Assembly (NCBI RefSeq): GCF_004354365.1
Contig: NZ_SJCY01000005.1
Span: forward strand, 1 to 64,000
Direction of reading: 5' to 3'
Length of the DNA stretch: 64,000 nt
Source: Pedobacter changchengzhani
GTDB lineage: Bacteria > Bacteroidota > Bacteroidia > Sphingobacteriales > Sphingobacteriaceae
Shown: in pieces, positions 44,263 through 53,706 of the stretch
How positions within the stretch are numbered: the first letter of the stretch is position 1
Layout of the letters: each line of letters begins with the position of its first letter
Made by a program: the position numbers and the translations under genes
The notes under the pieces: generated by a model
Told to the model about the DNA's origin: nothing
What the model saw: only the letters and a program-made list of their open reading frames with translations
Database searches by the model: none

Positions 44263-47183
44263 GCATGTTGCCTGGCGTTACTGTAAGATTGAGAGGAACA
44301 ACAGTAGGCACAGCAACGGATGCCAATGGAAATTATTCTATTAACGCACCAGCAAATGCTGTATTGGAGTTTGCACTAATCGGATACGGAGAAAATCTAG
44401 TTAAAACGGAAGCTGGCAAATCTATTTATAACATTAAACTTAATGCTATTTCTAAAGGCTTAGATGAAGTTGTTGTTGTGGGCTATGGTACTTCTACTAA
44501 AAGAGATTTAACAGGAGCGGTGGCAAAGATAGATAACACAAAATTAGAAGCATTGCCTAACGTAAATATTTTGCAAGCATTAAGGGGTGGTACGGCTGGT
44601 GTAAGTATAACAAGCACTGGTAGGGCGGGTTCCGGAAGCGCCGTGCAGATTAGAGGTGGTAGTCGTTCTATCGCTGCGAGTAATAATGCATTAATTGTTC
44701 TAGACGGGATTATTTATCGTGGTGGATTGTCGGATTTGAATTCAGATGATATTGAATCTTTTGAAATTTTAAAAGATGCAAGCGCTGCGGCTATTTATGG
44801 TTCGCAGGCAGCAAATGGAGTTGTTATAATTACAACTAAAAGAGGAAAAACAGATAAGCCTACCATTCATATCAACTCTTATGTAGGTGGTCAAGATTTT
44901 GTTAAAAACCAAAAGTTAGAAAACGCTGCGCAGTATCGTCAGAAATTATTCGATGTTGCGAACACTACTTTCTACAGACAATCTAACGGTCAGTTAGCGG
45001 GCACACCTGTTAAGCCTAATTTCGATGATGTTTCTACTTATTTTTTAAACCCTACTGAAATTAAGAATTTCAACTTAGGCAACAGCCAAGAAGCACTTGA
45101 TGTGATTAGTCAATCAGCACCGATTCAAAATTATAACTTAAGTTTATCTGCCGCAAATGATAAAACCAATTATTTTGTTTCGGGTGAGTATGCCAATCAA
45201 AAAGGTGTGGTAAAAGGAGATCAGTTTAAAAGAGCATCTGGCAGGGTAAATTTGGAAACACATGTTACCGATTGGTTGAAATTTGGCGTTAACTCATTTT
45301 TTACTTTTAATGATAATTCCGGAACCCCTGCAGATTTACTGCAAGCATCGAGATTAAGTCCTTATGCATCATATTATCTTCCAGATAATCCAACGATACT
45401 TAAACCTAATCCGGTAGATGATGGTTTTATTAGTAATCCACTTTTTGGGACCCTAAATAGAAGTACGATAACGAGAAGCAGTTTATTTGCAGTTGCTTAT
45501 GCTGATGTAAATATTCCATTTATAAAAGGTTTAAATTATAGATTCAATTATTCTAACAACAGTCAGTGGGATCAAAATTTCAACTTTACACCATCTTACA
45601 AAACGCCAGGTACCGGCTTAAATAGAGAGGCATCTGCAAATCAGACGAACTCTAATTCTACTGATGCTTACGTAGAAAATATTTTGAAATATAACAGAAC
45701 ATTTGGTGATCATAGTGTAGATGCAACTTTTTTATACAATTACAATTATTCAAAATCTAACAGCACTACGGCATCAGCAAATACGTTTCCAAATGATGCA
45801 CTAACTTATTATAGTTTATCATTAGGTGCAACTCAAGCTACATCAGCAAGTTATAGCGCGTATGCGTCAATAGCAGCTATGGCTAGACTTACCTATAAAT
45901 ACAAAAATAGATACATCATTACCGGAACTTTTAGAAGAGATGGCGCATCTGTTTTTGGCGACAAAAATAAGTTTGCCAACTTTCCTTCAGTGGGCGTTTC
46001 ATGGATAGTTTCTGATGAAAGTTTTTTAAAGGATGTTAAAGTAATAAATGTTTTAAAGTTAAGAGCTTCTTATGGAGGCAACGGAAATCAAATTGGAAGA
46101 TATGCATCGCTTAGTCCGTTAGCTGTTAATGCAGGTTATAATTATATTTTCGGTGATGGAACAGTGCCAGCAGTCGGAATAGGAACTACTGGTTTAGGTA
46201 ACCCTGATTTAAAATGGGAGCTTACCTATGCAAGTAATATAGGTGTTGATTTTGAACTTTTAAACAGACGTATTTCAGGCTCTTTAGATGTTTATAACTC
46301 AAATTCTAGCGATTTATTATTGCCAAGAACCATCCCAACTATTAATGGTTTTGGTAGTCAATTACAAAATATAGGAAAAGTTAACAATAAAGGAATCGAA
46401 TTTACACTGAATACAATTAACATTAAAACACCAAATTTAACTTGGACAACAGGAATCAATCTTTCGGCTAACAAGAATAAAATTGTAGCACTTCAGGGTA
46501 CTGATAATAATAAAGATGGCATTGAAGATGATGATATTGCAAGTTCTAGGTTTATTGGCAAGCCAATAAATGCAATTTATAACTATGAAGTTATAGGCGT
46601 TTGGCAACAAGACGAAGCTGTACTAGCGAAGACTTTTGCAGCAAGACCAGGGGATTTAAAATTAAGAGATATTGATGGAGATGGAAAAATTACCCCGGGT
46701 AACGATCGTACAATAATTGGTTATGATAATCCAGATGTTGTTTATGGTTTTAATACATCATTAACTTATAAAGGCTTCTCGTTTTATACGCTAATTACGG
46801 GTTCTGCCGGTGGTATGAGAAATAATAATGCAATACTAGATCCAGCATCTAATTTAATTACTAAAGCCAGAGGTGCTAGCGTAGCTTGGTGGACACCAGA
46901 TAATCCAAGTACCACACATCCATCCATCGATTACGGAAACTCACTTGGTGTAGTTCAATTACAAAGCACGTCTTTTATTAGAGTTCAAGACATTTCCTTA
47001 TCATATAACTTTGGCAAAAGAATTACAGATTTATTAAAAGTTGGCGCTCTAAAATTATATGTAAGTGCAAAAAATCCAATTCTAATTACAAAGTGGAGCG
47101 GATGGGATCCAGAAATTGCAGCAGGTTTAAACCAATTTCCTTTAACTAGATCAATAATTGGCGGTTTAAGTCTTTCATTATAA
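44130..47183 (+). CDS. SusC/RagA family TonB-linked outer membrane transporter (second)
   Basis: This 1017-residue protein is a paralogue of the transporter at 38573. The signal peptide is almost identical to that one (MMKKKLLRNFCAVLLTLLCV...), followed by the carboxypeptidase-regulatory-like domain (KVTDASDGGMLPGVTVRLRG), LDEVVVVGYGTSTKRDLTGAV, and the plug with VQIRGGSRSIAASNNALIVLDG and GSQAANGVVIITTKRGK. After about residue 75 the sequence differs greatly from SusC1, so it probably takes a different oligosaccharide. SusD2 begins 23 bases after it. The gene shows no damage. Confidence 0.96.
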   Translation: MMKKKLLRNFCAVLLTLLCVTLINENLKAQDKIITGKVTDASDGGMLPGVTVRLRGTTVGTATDANGNYSINAPANAVLEFALIGYGENLVKTEAGKSIYNIKLNAISKGLDEVVVVGYGTSTKRDLTGAVAKIDNTKLEALPNVNILQALRGGTAGVSITSTGRAGSGSAVQIRGGSRSIAASNNALIVLDGIIYRGGLSDLNSDDIESFEILKDASAAAIYGSQAANGVVIITTKRGKTDKPTIHINSYVGGQDFVKNQKLENAAQYRQKLFDVANTTFYRQSNGQLAGTPVKPNFDDVSTYFLNPTEIKNFNLGNSQEALDVISQSAPIQNYNLSLSAANDKTNYFVSGEYANQKGVVKGDQFKRASGRVNLETHVTDWLKFGVNSFFTFNDNSGTPADLLQASRLSPYASYYLPDNPTILKPNPVDDGFISNPLFGTLNRSTITRSSLFAVAYADVNIPFIKGLNYRFNYSNNSQWDQNFNFTPSYKTPGTGLNREASANQTNSNSTDAYVENILKYNRTFGDHSVDATFLYNYNYSKSNSTTASANTFPNDALTYYSLSLGATQATSASYSAYASIAAMARLTYKYKNRYIITGTFRRDGASVFGDKNKFANFPSVGVSWIVSDESFLKDVKVINVLKLRASYGGNGNQIGRYASLSPLAVNAGYNYIFGDGTVPAVGIGTTGLGNPDLKWELTYASNIGVDFELLNRRISGSLDVYNSNSSDLLLPRTIPTINGFGSQLQNIGKVNNKGIEFTLNTINIKTPNLTWTTGINLSANKNKIVALQGTDNNKDGIEDDDIASSRFIGKPINAIYNYEVIGVWQQDEAVLAKTFAARPGDLKLRDIDGDGKITPGNDRTIIGYDNPDVVYGFNTSLTYKGFSFYTLITGSAGGMRNNNAILDPASNLITKARGASVAWWTPDNPSTTHPSIDYGNSLGVVQLQSTSFIRVQDISLSYNFGKRITDLLKVGALKLYVSAKNPILITKWSGWDPEIAAGLNQFPLTRSIIGGLSLSL

Positions 47184-47206
47184 TAAAATATTTTAAAGCA
47201 ATAGTT

Positions 47207-48859
47207 ATGAAATTAAAAACGAAAATAAAAACTGGAGTTATATTAATTTTAGCTTCGGTAGCAATCGTTTCTTGTAAGAGAAGTGTGTTAGATGAAGTTC
47301 CACAAAATTTTTACAGTCCAGAAAATTTAAAAGATGCTGCAACTTTTCAAACAGCAACAAACACTTTATACTCGGATTTGAGAAACTTCACAATGGGAGA
47401 AATCGCTAATTCTGGAATGTATATGAGGGATTATTTACGTATCGGAACTGATGTTGCTACGTCAGGACAAAGGTCACGTCCATACCAAATGGTAGATTTC
47501 TCACAATTTAACCCGCAACACGAGGCCGTAAATTACTATTGGGATGCTTCCTATACAGGGATTTTGCCACGCGCTAATTTGATTATCAGCAGGGCTTCAA
47601 AGCCTGGCGTGACTTGGGCGAGTGATGCAGAAAAAAATGGCATTATTGCACAAGCAAAATTTTTTAGAGCCTATTCTTACAATACGTTAATTGGCGTTTA
47701 TGGAGATGTACCTTTAATTACCGAAGAAATTACAACACCTCGTTATGATTATGTACGTACGCCAACAAAAACTATTTTAGATACTATAAGAAAGGATTTA
47801 GAATTTGCATCGAAATGGTTGCCAAAAGACCCAGATGCTTTAGTAAGCGCCAGTTTAGATGGAAGGCTTACAAGTGCAGCAGCAGATCAACTTCTTACTG
47901 ACGTTTACTTGCATTTAAATATGCCTGATAGTGCAATCAGTAGCTCTTCTAGAATTATTAAATCAGGAAAATACAATTTAATGACAACGCTATTTGGTGA
48001 TGCAAATCCACAGGGAAGAGATGTTTATTCTAATCTTTTTTGGGAAGATAATCCTAATAGAAGAAAAGGAAATAGAGAAAGTCTTTTAGTTATACAATTT
48101 AAGAATAACGCAATAGGTGGCGCACCTAAAGCCGGGCATAACGGGTTATCGAGAGCTTGGGGTCCTGCTTATTTCAACATGGTTGCACCTAACGGTAAGG
48201 CAGGGATGACTTTGCAGGATTCTCTTTATAGACCAGCAGCTTTTTGCAGACCGACCAACTATTTTTTCTATGATGTTTGGAATGGAACAAATGCTAATGA
48301 TATGAGAAACTCTAAGTTTAATATAAGGAGAACTTGGTATTATAACAATGCTGGAAACCCTACATATTTCGGTAAAAAAATAGATTATACAACACTTGCA
48401 GATACTATTGAGACCATGTGCTCAAAAGTGAGAAAAGTGGAAGGGATTATATCAAATTTGGGAGCAAGCATAACTCCAGACAAAGATTGGGCACTTTTTA
48501 GATTGGCAGAGACTTATCTATATAGAGCAGAAGCTTATTTGCAAAAGGGTGATTTAATAAATGCCGCCGCAGATATTAATGTTGTTAGAGCAAGATCAAA
48601 TGCCAAATTAGTAGATCCTTCTGAAGTCAATATTAGTTATATACTTGATGAAAGAGCTAGAGAATTAATAGTTGAAGAGCCTAGGCGCTTAACATTAAAT
48701 AGATTGGGTTTATGGTACACTAGAACTTTACAGTATTCTATTTTCGCAATTACAAAGCAAACAATTCAACCATATAATAACCTATTTCCAATACCACAAA
48801 AGGCTATTGATGCAAATTCTGGTGCTGTATTGGCGCAAAATCCTGGTTACCCAAAATAA
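47207..48859 (+). CDS. SusD/RagB family nutrient-binding lipoprotein (second)
   Basis: This 550-residue lipoprotein has a lipobox AIVSCK (Cys23). SusD features are RSVLDEVPQNFYSPENLKDAATFQTATNTLYSDL, a central IAQAKFFRAYSYNTLIGVYG, and the late FRLAETYLYRAEAYLQKGDLINAAADINVVRARS and LDERARELIVEEPRRL. The protein ends QNPGYPK. Directly at its stop codon is a 21-base match to the end of susD1 (48858-48878), where the NPGW-stop would be encoded, now out of use. It pairs with SusC2. Confidence 0.95.
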   Translation: MKLKTKIKTGVILILASVAIVSCKRSVLDEVPQNFYSPENLKDAATFQTATNTLYSDLRNFTMGEIANSGMYMRDYLRIGTDVATSGQRSRPYQMVDFSQFNPQHEAVNYYWDASYTGILPRANLIISRASKPGVTWASDAEKNGIIAQAKFFRAYSYNTLIGVYGDVPLITEEITTPRYDYVRTPTKTILDTIRKDLEFASKWLPKDPDALVSASLDGRLTSAAADQLLTDVYLHLNMPDSAISSSSRIIKSGKYNLMTTLFGDANPQGRDVYSNLFWEDNPNRRKGNRESLLVIQFKNNAIGGAPKAGHNGLSRAWGPAYFNMVAPNGKAGMTLQDSLYRPAAFCRPTNYFFYDVWNGTNANDMRNSKFNIRRTWYYNNAGNPTYFGKKIDYTTLADTIETMCSKVRKVEGIISNLGASITPDKDWALFRLAETYLYRAEAYLQKGDLINAAADINVVRARSNAKLVDPSEVNISYILDERARELIVEEPRRLTLNRLGLWYTRTLQYSIFAITKQTIQPYNNLFPIPQKAIDANSGAVLAQNPGYPK

Positions 48860-48893
48860 ATCCGGGTTGGTAGAATAATTAAACAATACAATT

Positions 48894-48942
48894 AAGCGCT
48901 GTTCAAATCTGGTGTTCTTTCGGATTTGAACAGCGCTTTTAA
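48894..48942 (+). terminator. Strong terminator after susD2
   Basis: AAGCGCTGTTCAAATC (48894-48909) and GATTTGAACAGCGCTT (48923-48938) form a perfect sixteen-pair stem with a 13-base loop, followed by TT and an A-rich tract. It should stop most transcription from the susCD2 unit before the next lipoprotein gene. Confidence 0.85.
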
Positions 48943-49100
48943 AGAAAACGAATAACCATTAATAACTTAATTGCCATTTTAACCTTTCAACAAACAAAAT
49001 TGACTCGCTTTTCATATCGGCTAATTACATTTTTTAAATGCATTTAGTTAATATGAAATTTTTAGTTTTATCCATTTTTAATTCAATTAATCTTTAGAAA

Positions 49101-50261
49101 ATGTTCAGAATTAATAGATTATTGTTGTTCGGTTTGATACTACTTTTATCACGCTGTGGTAAAAATGACACAGTGCAACCCACCGCGCCACCCGCTCCTA
49201 TTAAACCGCCTGTAGTGGTTACTGATACTGTACGTTACGCTGCTTTATTTTACTTCGCTAATTTTGGCGACAGTATGTTTTCTAGCGGTAACATTTCAAC
49301 TTCTGGCGACGTATTTATAAACAATCAACAAAGCCCAGCTTTTAGCCCTTATGCATACCTTAATTTTTGGGGCAAGCCAGCTTGGGCAGCTACCCATGGC
49401 GATGGAACCATAAAAAATAACTATCGGTTTTACTTTAATGGAGATCCAAATCAACCCAATGAGGCTCTTTTAAATTACCATGCAGATTTAATTTCAAAAG
49501 CAGGCGTAGATTTAATCATTTTAGATTTTACAAACGGTGCACAAGATTTTGCGAACGGACCTACTTATATATCATCAACTACAGCATTGCTAAATACTTG
49601 GCAAAAAAGAATGAGAGCAGGTTTACAAACGCCAAAGATTGCGTTTTTTGTAAAAAATGAAGGTGCGCTTTCAGTAGTAGAAACTGCATTTTTTGCAAAG
49701 TATGATAGTGCTTTGTTTTTTAATTATTTAGGTAAAAAGTTGTTATTAGTGGGGCAACCTGATGTAACTTTGGGCAACAGCGATGTTAATCAACCTGCGG
49801 TACCAACAAATGGAAAATTCGCGAACTATACCACTAGGCATTGTTGGGGATTGAATAATACTGGAAAGTGCTGGCAATTTAAAGTAAATGCTGACGTACC
49901 ACCACCGCCTTTTATGTATAACGGTAAGGCAGAACAAATGTGTGCGCCAGTGGCCACTCAAGCATCCTACATGACTCAAGATGGAATAAACCCTACTGCA
50001 GGTGCAATTGGGAGATCGAACGGCGCTTATTTTCAAAAATATATGCAAGCAGCCACGCTTAACAAACCAAAATTTGTTTTTATACACAGTTGGAACGAAT
50101 GGGCTGCGCAAAACCTAAATAAAACCGACCCTACCAAGCCCTACCTAACAGATTTGTGGGGAACAGAATACAGTGCCGATATTGAGCCGATGGCAGGCGG
50201 ACATGGCGATTTTTATTACCAGTTAATGAAAACCGAAATCGCAAAGTTTAAAAAAAATTAA
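49101..50261 (+). CDS. GH99/GH71-like TIM-barrel lipoprotein
   Basis: This 386-residue lipoprotein has a lipobox LLSRCG (Cys19) and a proline-rich linker (PTAPPAPIKPPVVVT). The mature part reads as a TIM barrel: YAALFYFANFGDSMF, NYHADLISKAGVDLIILDFTNG, PKIAFFVKNEG, and FVFIHSWNEWAAQNL followed by a late EYSADIEPMAGG. The NEW and YxxDIEP elements recall GH99/GH71-like and WbsX-type enzymes that act on mannan-like or alpha-glucan linkages. It follows susD2 after a strong terminator, so it likely has its own promoter. It would be a surface endo-acting enzyme. The family placement is tentative. Confidence 0.65.
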   Translation: MFRINRLLLFGLILLLSRCGKNDTVQPTAPPAPIKPPVVVTDTVRYAALFYFANFGDSMFSSGNISTSGDVFINNQQSPAFSPYAYLNFWGKPAWAATHGDGTIKNNYRFYFNGDPNQPNEALLNYHADLISKAGVDLIILDFTNGAQDFANGPTYISSTTALLNTWQKRMRAGLQTPKIAFFVKNEGALSVVETAFFAKYDSALFFNYLGKKLLLVGQPDVTLGNSDVNQPAVPTNGKFANYTTRHCWGLNNTGKCWQFKVNADVPPPPFMYNGKAEQMCAPVATQASYMTQDGINPTAGAIGRSNGAYFQKYMQAATLNKPKFVFIHSWNEWAAQNLNKTDPTKPYLTDLWGTEYSADIEPMAGGHGDFYYQLMKTEIAKFKKN

Positions 50262-50375
50262 AAGTATAGGGCTTTAAATTTTGTAATTGGGGTAATTATG
50301 GATGATTAATTTTATTTGTAATTATCCCATTTTATTGTTGTTTAATCCGGCTCATAATCAAACTATAAAAAATTC

Positions 50376-52595
50376 ATGAATAGACTGCATGATATAAAAT
50401 TGTGTTCCAATTATTTTTTGGGTTTTGTAGGCTTAATCTTGCTCACTTCTAATTTGTACGCGCAAAGCGAAGATTACACAAAATACGTAAACCCGTTTAT
50501 TGGCACTGCAGAAAATGGACATACTTTTCCAGGTGCTTCAGTCCCTTTTGGGTTTGTACAGGTGAGTCCAGAAACTAGTATTATGGGTTGGAATCATTGC
50601 TCGGGTTACAATTATAACGATAAACAGCTTATTGGTTTTGCCCAAAACCATTTAAATGGCACGGGTATTGGCGATTTAGGCGACATTTTACTCCTTCCGT
50701 TTTCTGGTGAAAAAGCGGAATATAAAACCACTTTCGATAAGAAAACCGAAAAAGCATCAGCAGGTATTTATAGCGTAGATTTAGCAGATGGCGTTAAGGT
50801 GAAATTAACTGCTACAGCACATACCGCTTTTCACAAATATAAATTTACTAAAAACGAAGTTGCTCATTTACTCATTGATTTGCAAAGCGGAATAGTGGGA
50901 AATGAAACGGCTTTGCAAGATCATGTTGCTACAGCCGAAATAAACATTGAAGACGATAAACAAACCTTTACCGGGCATCAACAAGTCAATCATTGGGTTG
51001 CTAGAGATTTTTATTATATTATTAAACTTAGTAAACCTTATACAAAAATTAATCAACTCGCACCAAAACTTGGAGAAAAAGCAAAGCGATTAGTATTGGA
51101 TTTCGATTTAAAACAAAATGAAAGTCTTCAAGTAAAAATAGGCATATCTACAGTTAGCATTAGTGGCGCTAAACAAAATTTAGAAGCCGAAAATGCATAT
51201 TGGGATTTTGATAAAATAGTTAAACAAGCAAAAAGCGATTGGAACAGCATCTTATCAAGAGTAGAAATTGAAGGCACAAAAGATCAAAAAACTAATTTTT
51301 ATACAGCACTTTATCATTTGTGCCTGCAGCCAAATAACATTGCAGATGTAAATGGCGAATATCGCGGTGCAGATAATAAAGTTCATCACTCAGCCACAAA
51401 AACTTACTATTCTACTTTTTCTTTGTGGGATACCTACCGAGCAGCTCATCCGCTTTATACCATTTTAACGCCAGAAAGAGTCGATGGAATGGTTAATAGT
51501 TTAATCGATCATTATAAAACAGAAGGTATTCTTCCTATTTGGACTTTATGGGGAAAAGAAAATTTCTGTATGATTGGCAATCATGCCATTCCTGTAATCG
51601 CCGATGCGTATTTAAAAGGATTTAGAGGTTTTAATGTTGATGAAGCTTACCAAGCCGTAAAAAAGTCTTCCTTAAAAAACCACCAAAAATCCAATTGGGA
51701 TATTTACAATAAGTTTGGATATTATCCTTTCGATTTGGTTAAAGAAGAATCTGTTTCTAGAACATTAGAGTCTGCTTATGATGATTATGCAGTTGCTGAA
51801 ATGGCGAAAACTTTAGGTACCAAAGAAGACGAATTTTATTTTAACAAGCGCGCTGGTTTCTATAAGAATATCTTCGACAGCACCACAAATTTTATGCGTG
51901 GAAAAGATTCATTCGGTCATTGGCGTACACCTTTTGATCCATTTTCACTTTCTCATGCAGGCTCTTCGGGTGGTGATTATACCGAAGGCAATGCTTGGCA
52001 ATATACGTGGCAGGTGCAACATGATGTTGAGGGTTTAACCAAAATTTTTGGGGGTAAAATAACTTTCGCAAATAAGTTAGATTCGCTTTTTAAATTAGAT
52101 TCTACCAAAAAAGGGACGGGTTTTACTGGAGATGTAAGTGGTTTAATAGGTCAGTATGCGCATGGAAATGAACCAAGTCATCATATAGTTTATCTTTTTA
52201 CATTTTTGGATCGGCCGTGGAGAACACAAGAATTAGCAAGAGAAATTAACGATCGGTTTTACTTAAATAAACCTGATGGATTAATTGGAAATGATGATTG
52301 CGGGCAGATGTCTGCATGGTTTATTTTTAATGCCATGGGTTTTTATCCAGTAAACCCGGTTGGTGGAGAATATGTTTTTGGCGCACCGCAATTTAAGAAA
52401 GTTAAACTTCATTTACCGAATAACAAAACCTTTACAATCGAGGCTAAAAACTATTCGGTAAAGAATAAGTATGTTAGTGAAATAACATTAAACAATCAGT
52501 TGATTACTCCGCATTCTATTCACCATCGCGATATTATTGAAGGTGGTAAATTGGTTTTTGAAATGACTGATTTACCTCAAAAACCAAGAAATTAA
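50376..52595 (+). CDS. Secreted GH92 family alpha-mannosidase-type enzyme
   Basis: This 739-residue exported enzyme (signal peptide ending SNLYAQ) shows the GH92 opening YTKYVNPFIGTAENGHTFPGASVPFG and GWNHCSGYNY. It then has the (alpha/alpha)6 core with TYYSTFSLWDTYRAAHPLYT, GNAWQYTWQVQHDVEGL, EPSHHIVYLF and the calcium/catalytic region IGNDDCGQMSAWFIFNAMGFYPVNP. GH92 members are calcium-dependent exo-alpha-mannosidases. The gene stops 3 bases before the alginate-lyase-family gene, so they share a transcript. A mannosidase in a rhamnose/glucuronate PUL suggests mannose side chains or a different linkage specificity. Confidence 0.94.
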   Translation: MNRLHDIKLCSNYFLGFVGLILLTSNLYAQSEDYTKYVNPFIGTAENGHTFPGASVPFGFVQVSPETSIMGWNHCSGYNYNDKQLIGFAQNHLNGTGIGDLGDILLLPFSGEKAEYKTTFDKKTEKASAGIYSVDLADGVKVKLTATAHTAFHKYKFTKNEVAHLLIDLQSGIVGNETALQDHVATAEINIEDDKQTFTGHQQVNHWVARDFYYIIKLSKPYTKINQLAPKLGEKAKRLVLDFDLKQNESLQVKIGISTVSISGAKQNLEAENAYWDFDKIVKQAKSDWNSILSRVEIEGTKDQKTNFYTALYHLCLQPNNIADVNGEYRGADNKVHHSATKTYYSTFSLWDTYRAAHPLYTILTPERVDGMVNSLIDHYKTEGILPIWTLWGKENFCMIGNHAIPVIADAYLKGFRGFNVDEAYQAVKKSSLKNHQKSNWDIYNKFGYYPFDLVKEESVSRTLESAYDDYAVAEMAKTLGTKEDEFYFNKRAGFYKNIFDSTTNFMRGKDSFGHWRTPFDPFSLSHAGSSGGDYTEGNAWQYTWQVQHDVEGLTKIFGGKITFANKLDSLFKLDSTKKGTGFTGDVSGLIGQYAHGNEPSHHIVYLFTFLDRPWRTQELAREINDRFYLNKPDGLIGNDDCGQMSAWFIFNAMGFYPVNPVGGEYVFGAPQFKKVKLHLPNNKTFTIEAKNYSVKNKYVSEITLNNQLITPHSIHHRDIIEGGKLVFEMTDLPQKPRN

Positions 52596-52598
52596 CCT

Positions 52599-53693
52599 AT
52601 GAAAAACCTCCTTGTTATTTTTCTGGTTTTATTTAGTTTAACTACTAATGCCCAATTTGTGAGTATGAACAGCGATGAAATTAACGGATTAAAGAAATTA
52701 ATTAAAACTGATGTAGGTACAAAGCGACAGTACTTAAAACTTAAAGCACTTGCAGATTCATCCATAAATGATATGCCTGCTGCGGTTGACACTGTTTTCT
52801 CGGAAGGAAGATTGGCGAATGATCCAAAAAAGATTAAATCGCTAAAGGCTTTAAAAGATGTTGATAAAATGTACGCTTTGGCATTGGCCTATAAAATTGA
52901 GGGTGAAAAAGCCTACCTAAATAAAACTAAAGATTTGTTGTTGAATTGGGCAACAGTAAATAGACCAATGGAAAACCCCATTAACGATACCAAATTTGAA
53001 CGTGCTTTTGAGGCATACGATTTGGTTAAAAACGAATTGACTAAAATCGATAATGAAACCATTAAAAGTTGGCTTAGTTTTATGGCTTACAAAGAGTTAA
53101 ACCATCCGTTTTTTTCTAAAAAGAAACCCGGTAGCCCAACAAGCAATTGGAATTCTCACCGCATAAAAGTAATTGGTATGATTGCTTATGCGATTAATGA
53201 CGATAGTTTAAAAAACTTTATAAATACTGCTTTGCCTTCGCAAATTGCAACCAATTTATATGCAGATGGATCGGGCATGGATTTTAAAGAACGTGATGCG
53301 CTCCATTATCAGGTTTATACTTTAGAGCCTTTGGTTAAACTTGCAATTGTAGTAAATCGAGCTACCAAAAAAGATTTTTATCATTACGTAAGTGTTGTAG
53401 GATCATCTCTACAGAAGTCGATGGAATTTTTAGTGCCTTACACAACGGGCGAAAAAAGACATGAAGAATTTGTGAACAGCAAAACAGAATTTGATAAGAA
53501 GAGGGCTCAAAATAAAGAAGCTAACTTCATTATCGGTGCACTATATAAACCTTCGCATGGCCTTAATTTGTTTGCTATGGCCACTTATTTTGAACCCAAC
53601 TATTTAAAGATCGTAAAGGATTTGGAACATTCAGAAGAAAAGTATCCAAATTGGGATGTTGTATTAAACCATATTTACGGGAAAGTAAACTAA
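52599..53693 (+). CDS. Alginate-lyase-family polysaccharide lyase (PL38-like)
   Basis: This 364-residue exported protein (signal peptide ending TTNAQF) has the (alpha/alpha) toroid of the Alginate_lyase Pfam family. Recognisable parts are MYALALAYKIEGEKAYLNKTKDLLLNWA, NDTKFERAFEAYDLVK, NWNSHRIKVIGMIAYAI with the Asn/His pair, and SGMDFKERDALHYQVYTLEPLVKLA. It would cut uronic-acid-containing chains by beta-elimination, leaving unsaturated glucuronyl ends. That product is what the GH88 enzyme at 57232 removes. It is tightly spaced with GH92 (3 bases) and GH3 (13 bases). The PL number is from memory, and the substrate need not be alginate. Confidence 0.82.
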   Translation: MKNLLVIFLVLFSLTTNAQFVSMNSDEINGLKKLIKTDVGTKRQYLKLKALADSSINDMPAAVDTVFSEGRLANDPKKIKSLKALKDVDKMYALALAYKIEGEKAYLNKTKDLLLNWATVNRPMENPINDTKFERAFEAYDLVKNELTKIDNETIKSWLSFMAYKELNHPFFSKKKPGSPTSNWNSHRIKVIGMIAYAINDDSLKNFINTALPSQIATNLYADGSGMDFKERDALHYQVYTLEPLVKLAIVVNRATKKDFYHYVSVVGSSLQKSMEFLVPYTTGEKRHEEFVNSKTEFDKKRAQNKEANFIIGALYKPSHGLNLFAMATYFEPNYLKIVKDLEHSEEKYPNWDVVLNHIYGKVN

Positions 53694-53706
53694 AATTATT
53701 TCCAAC

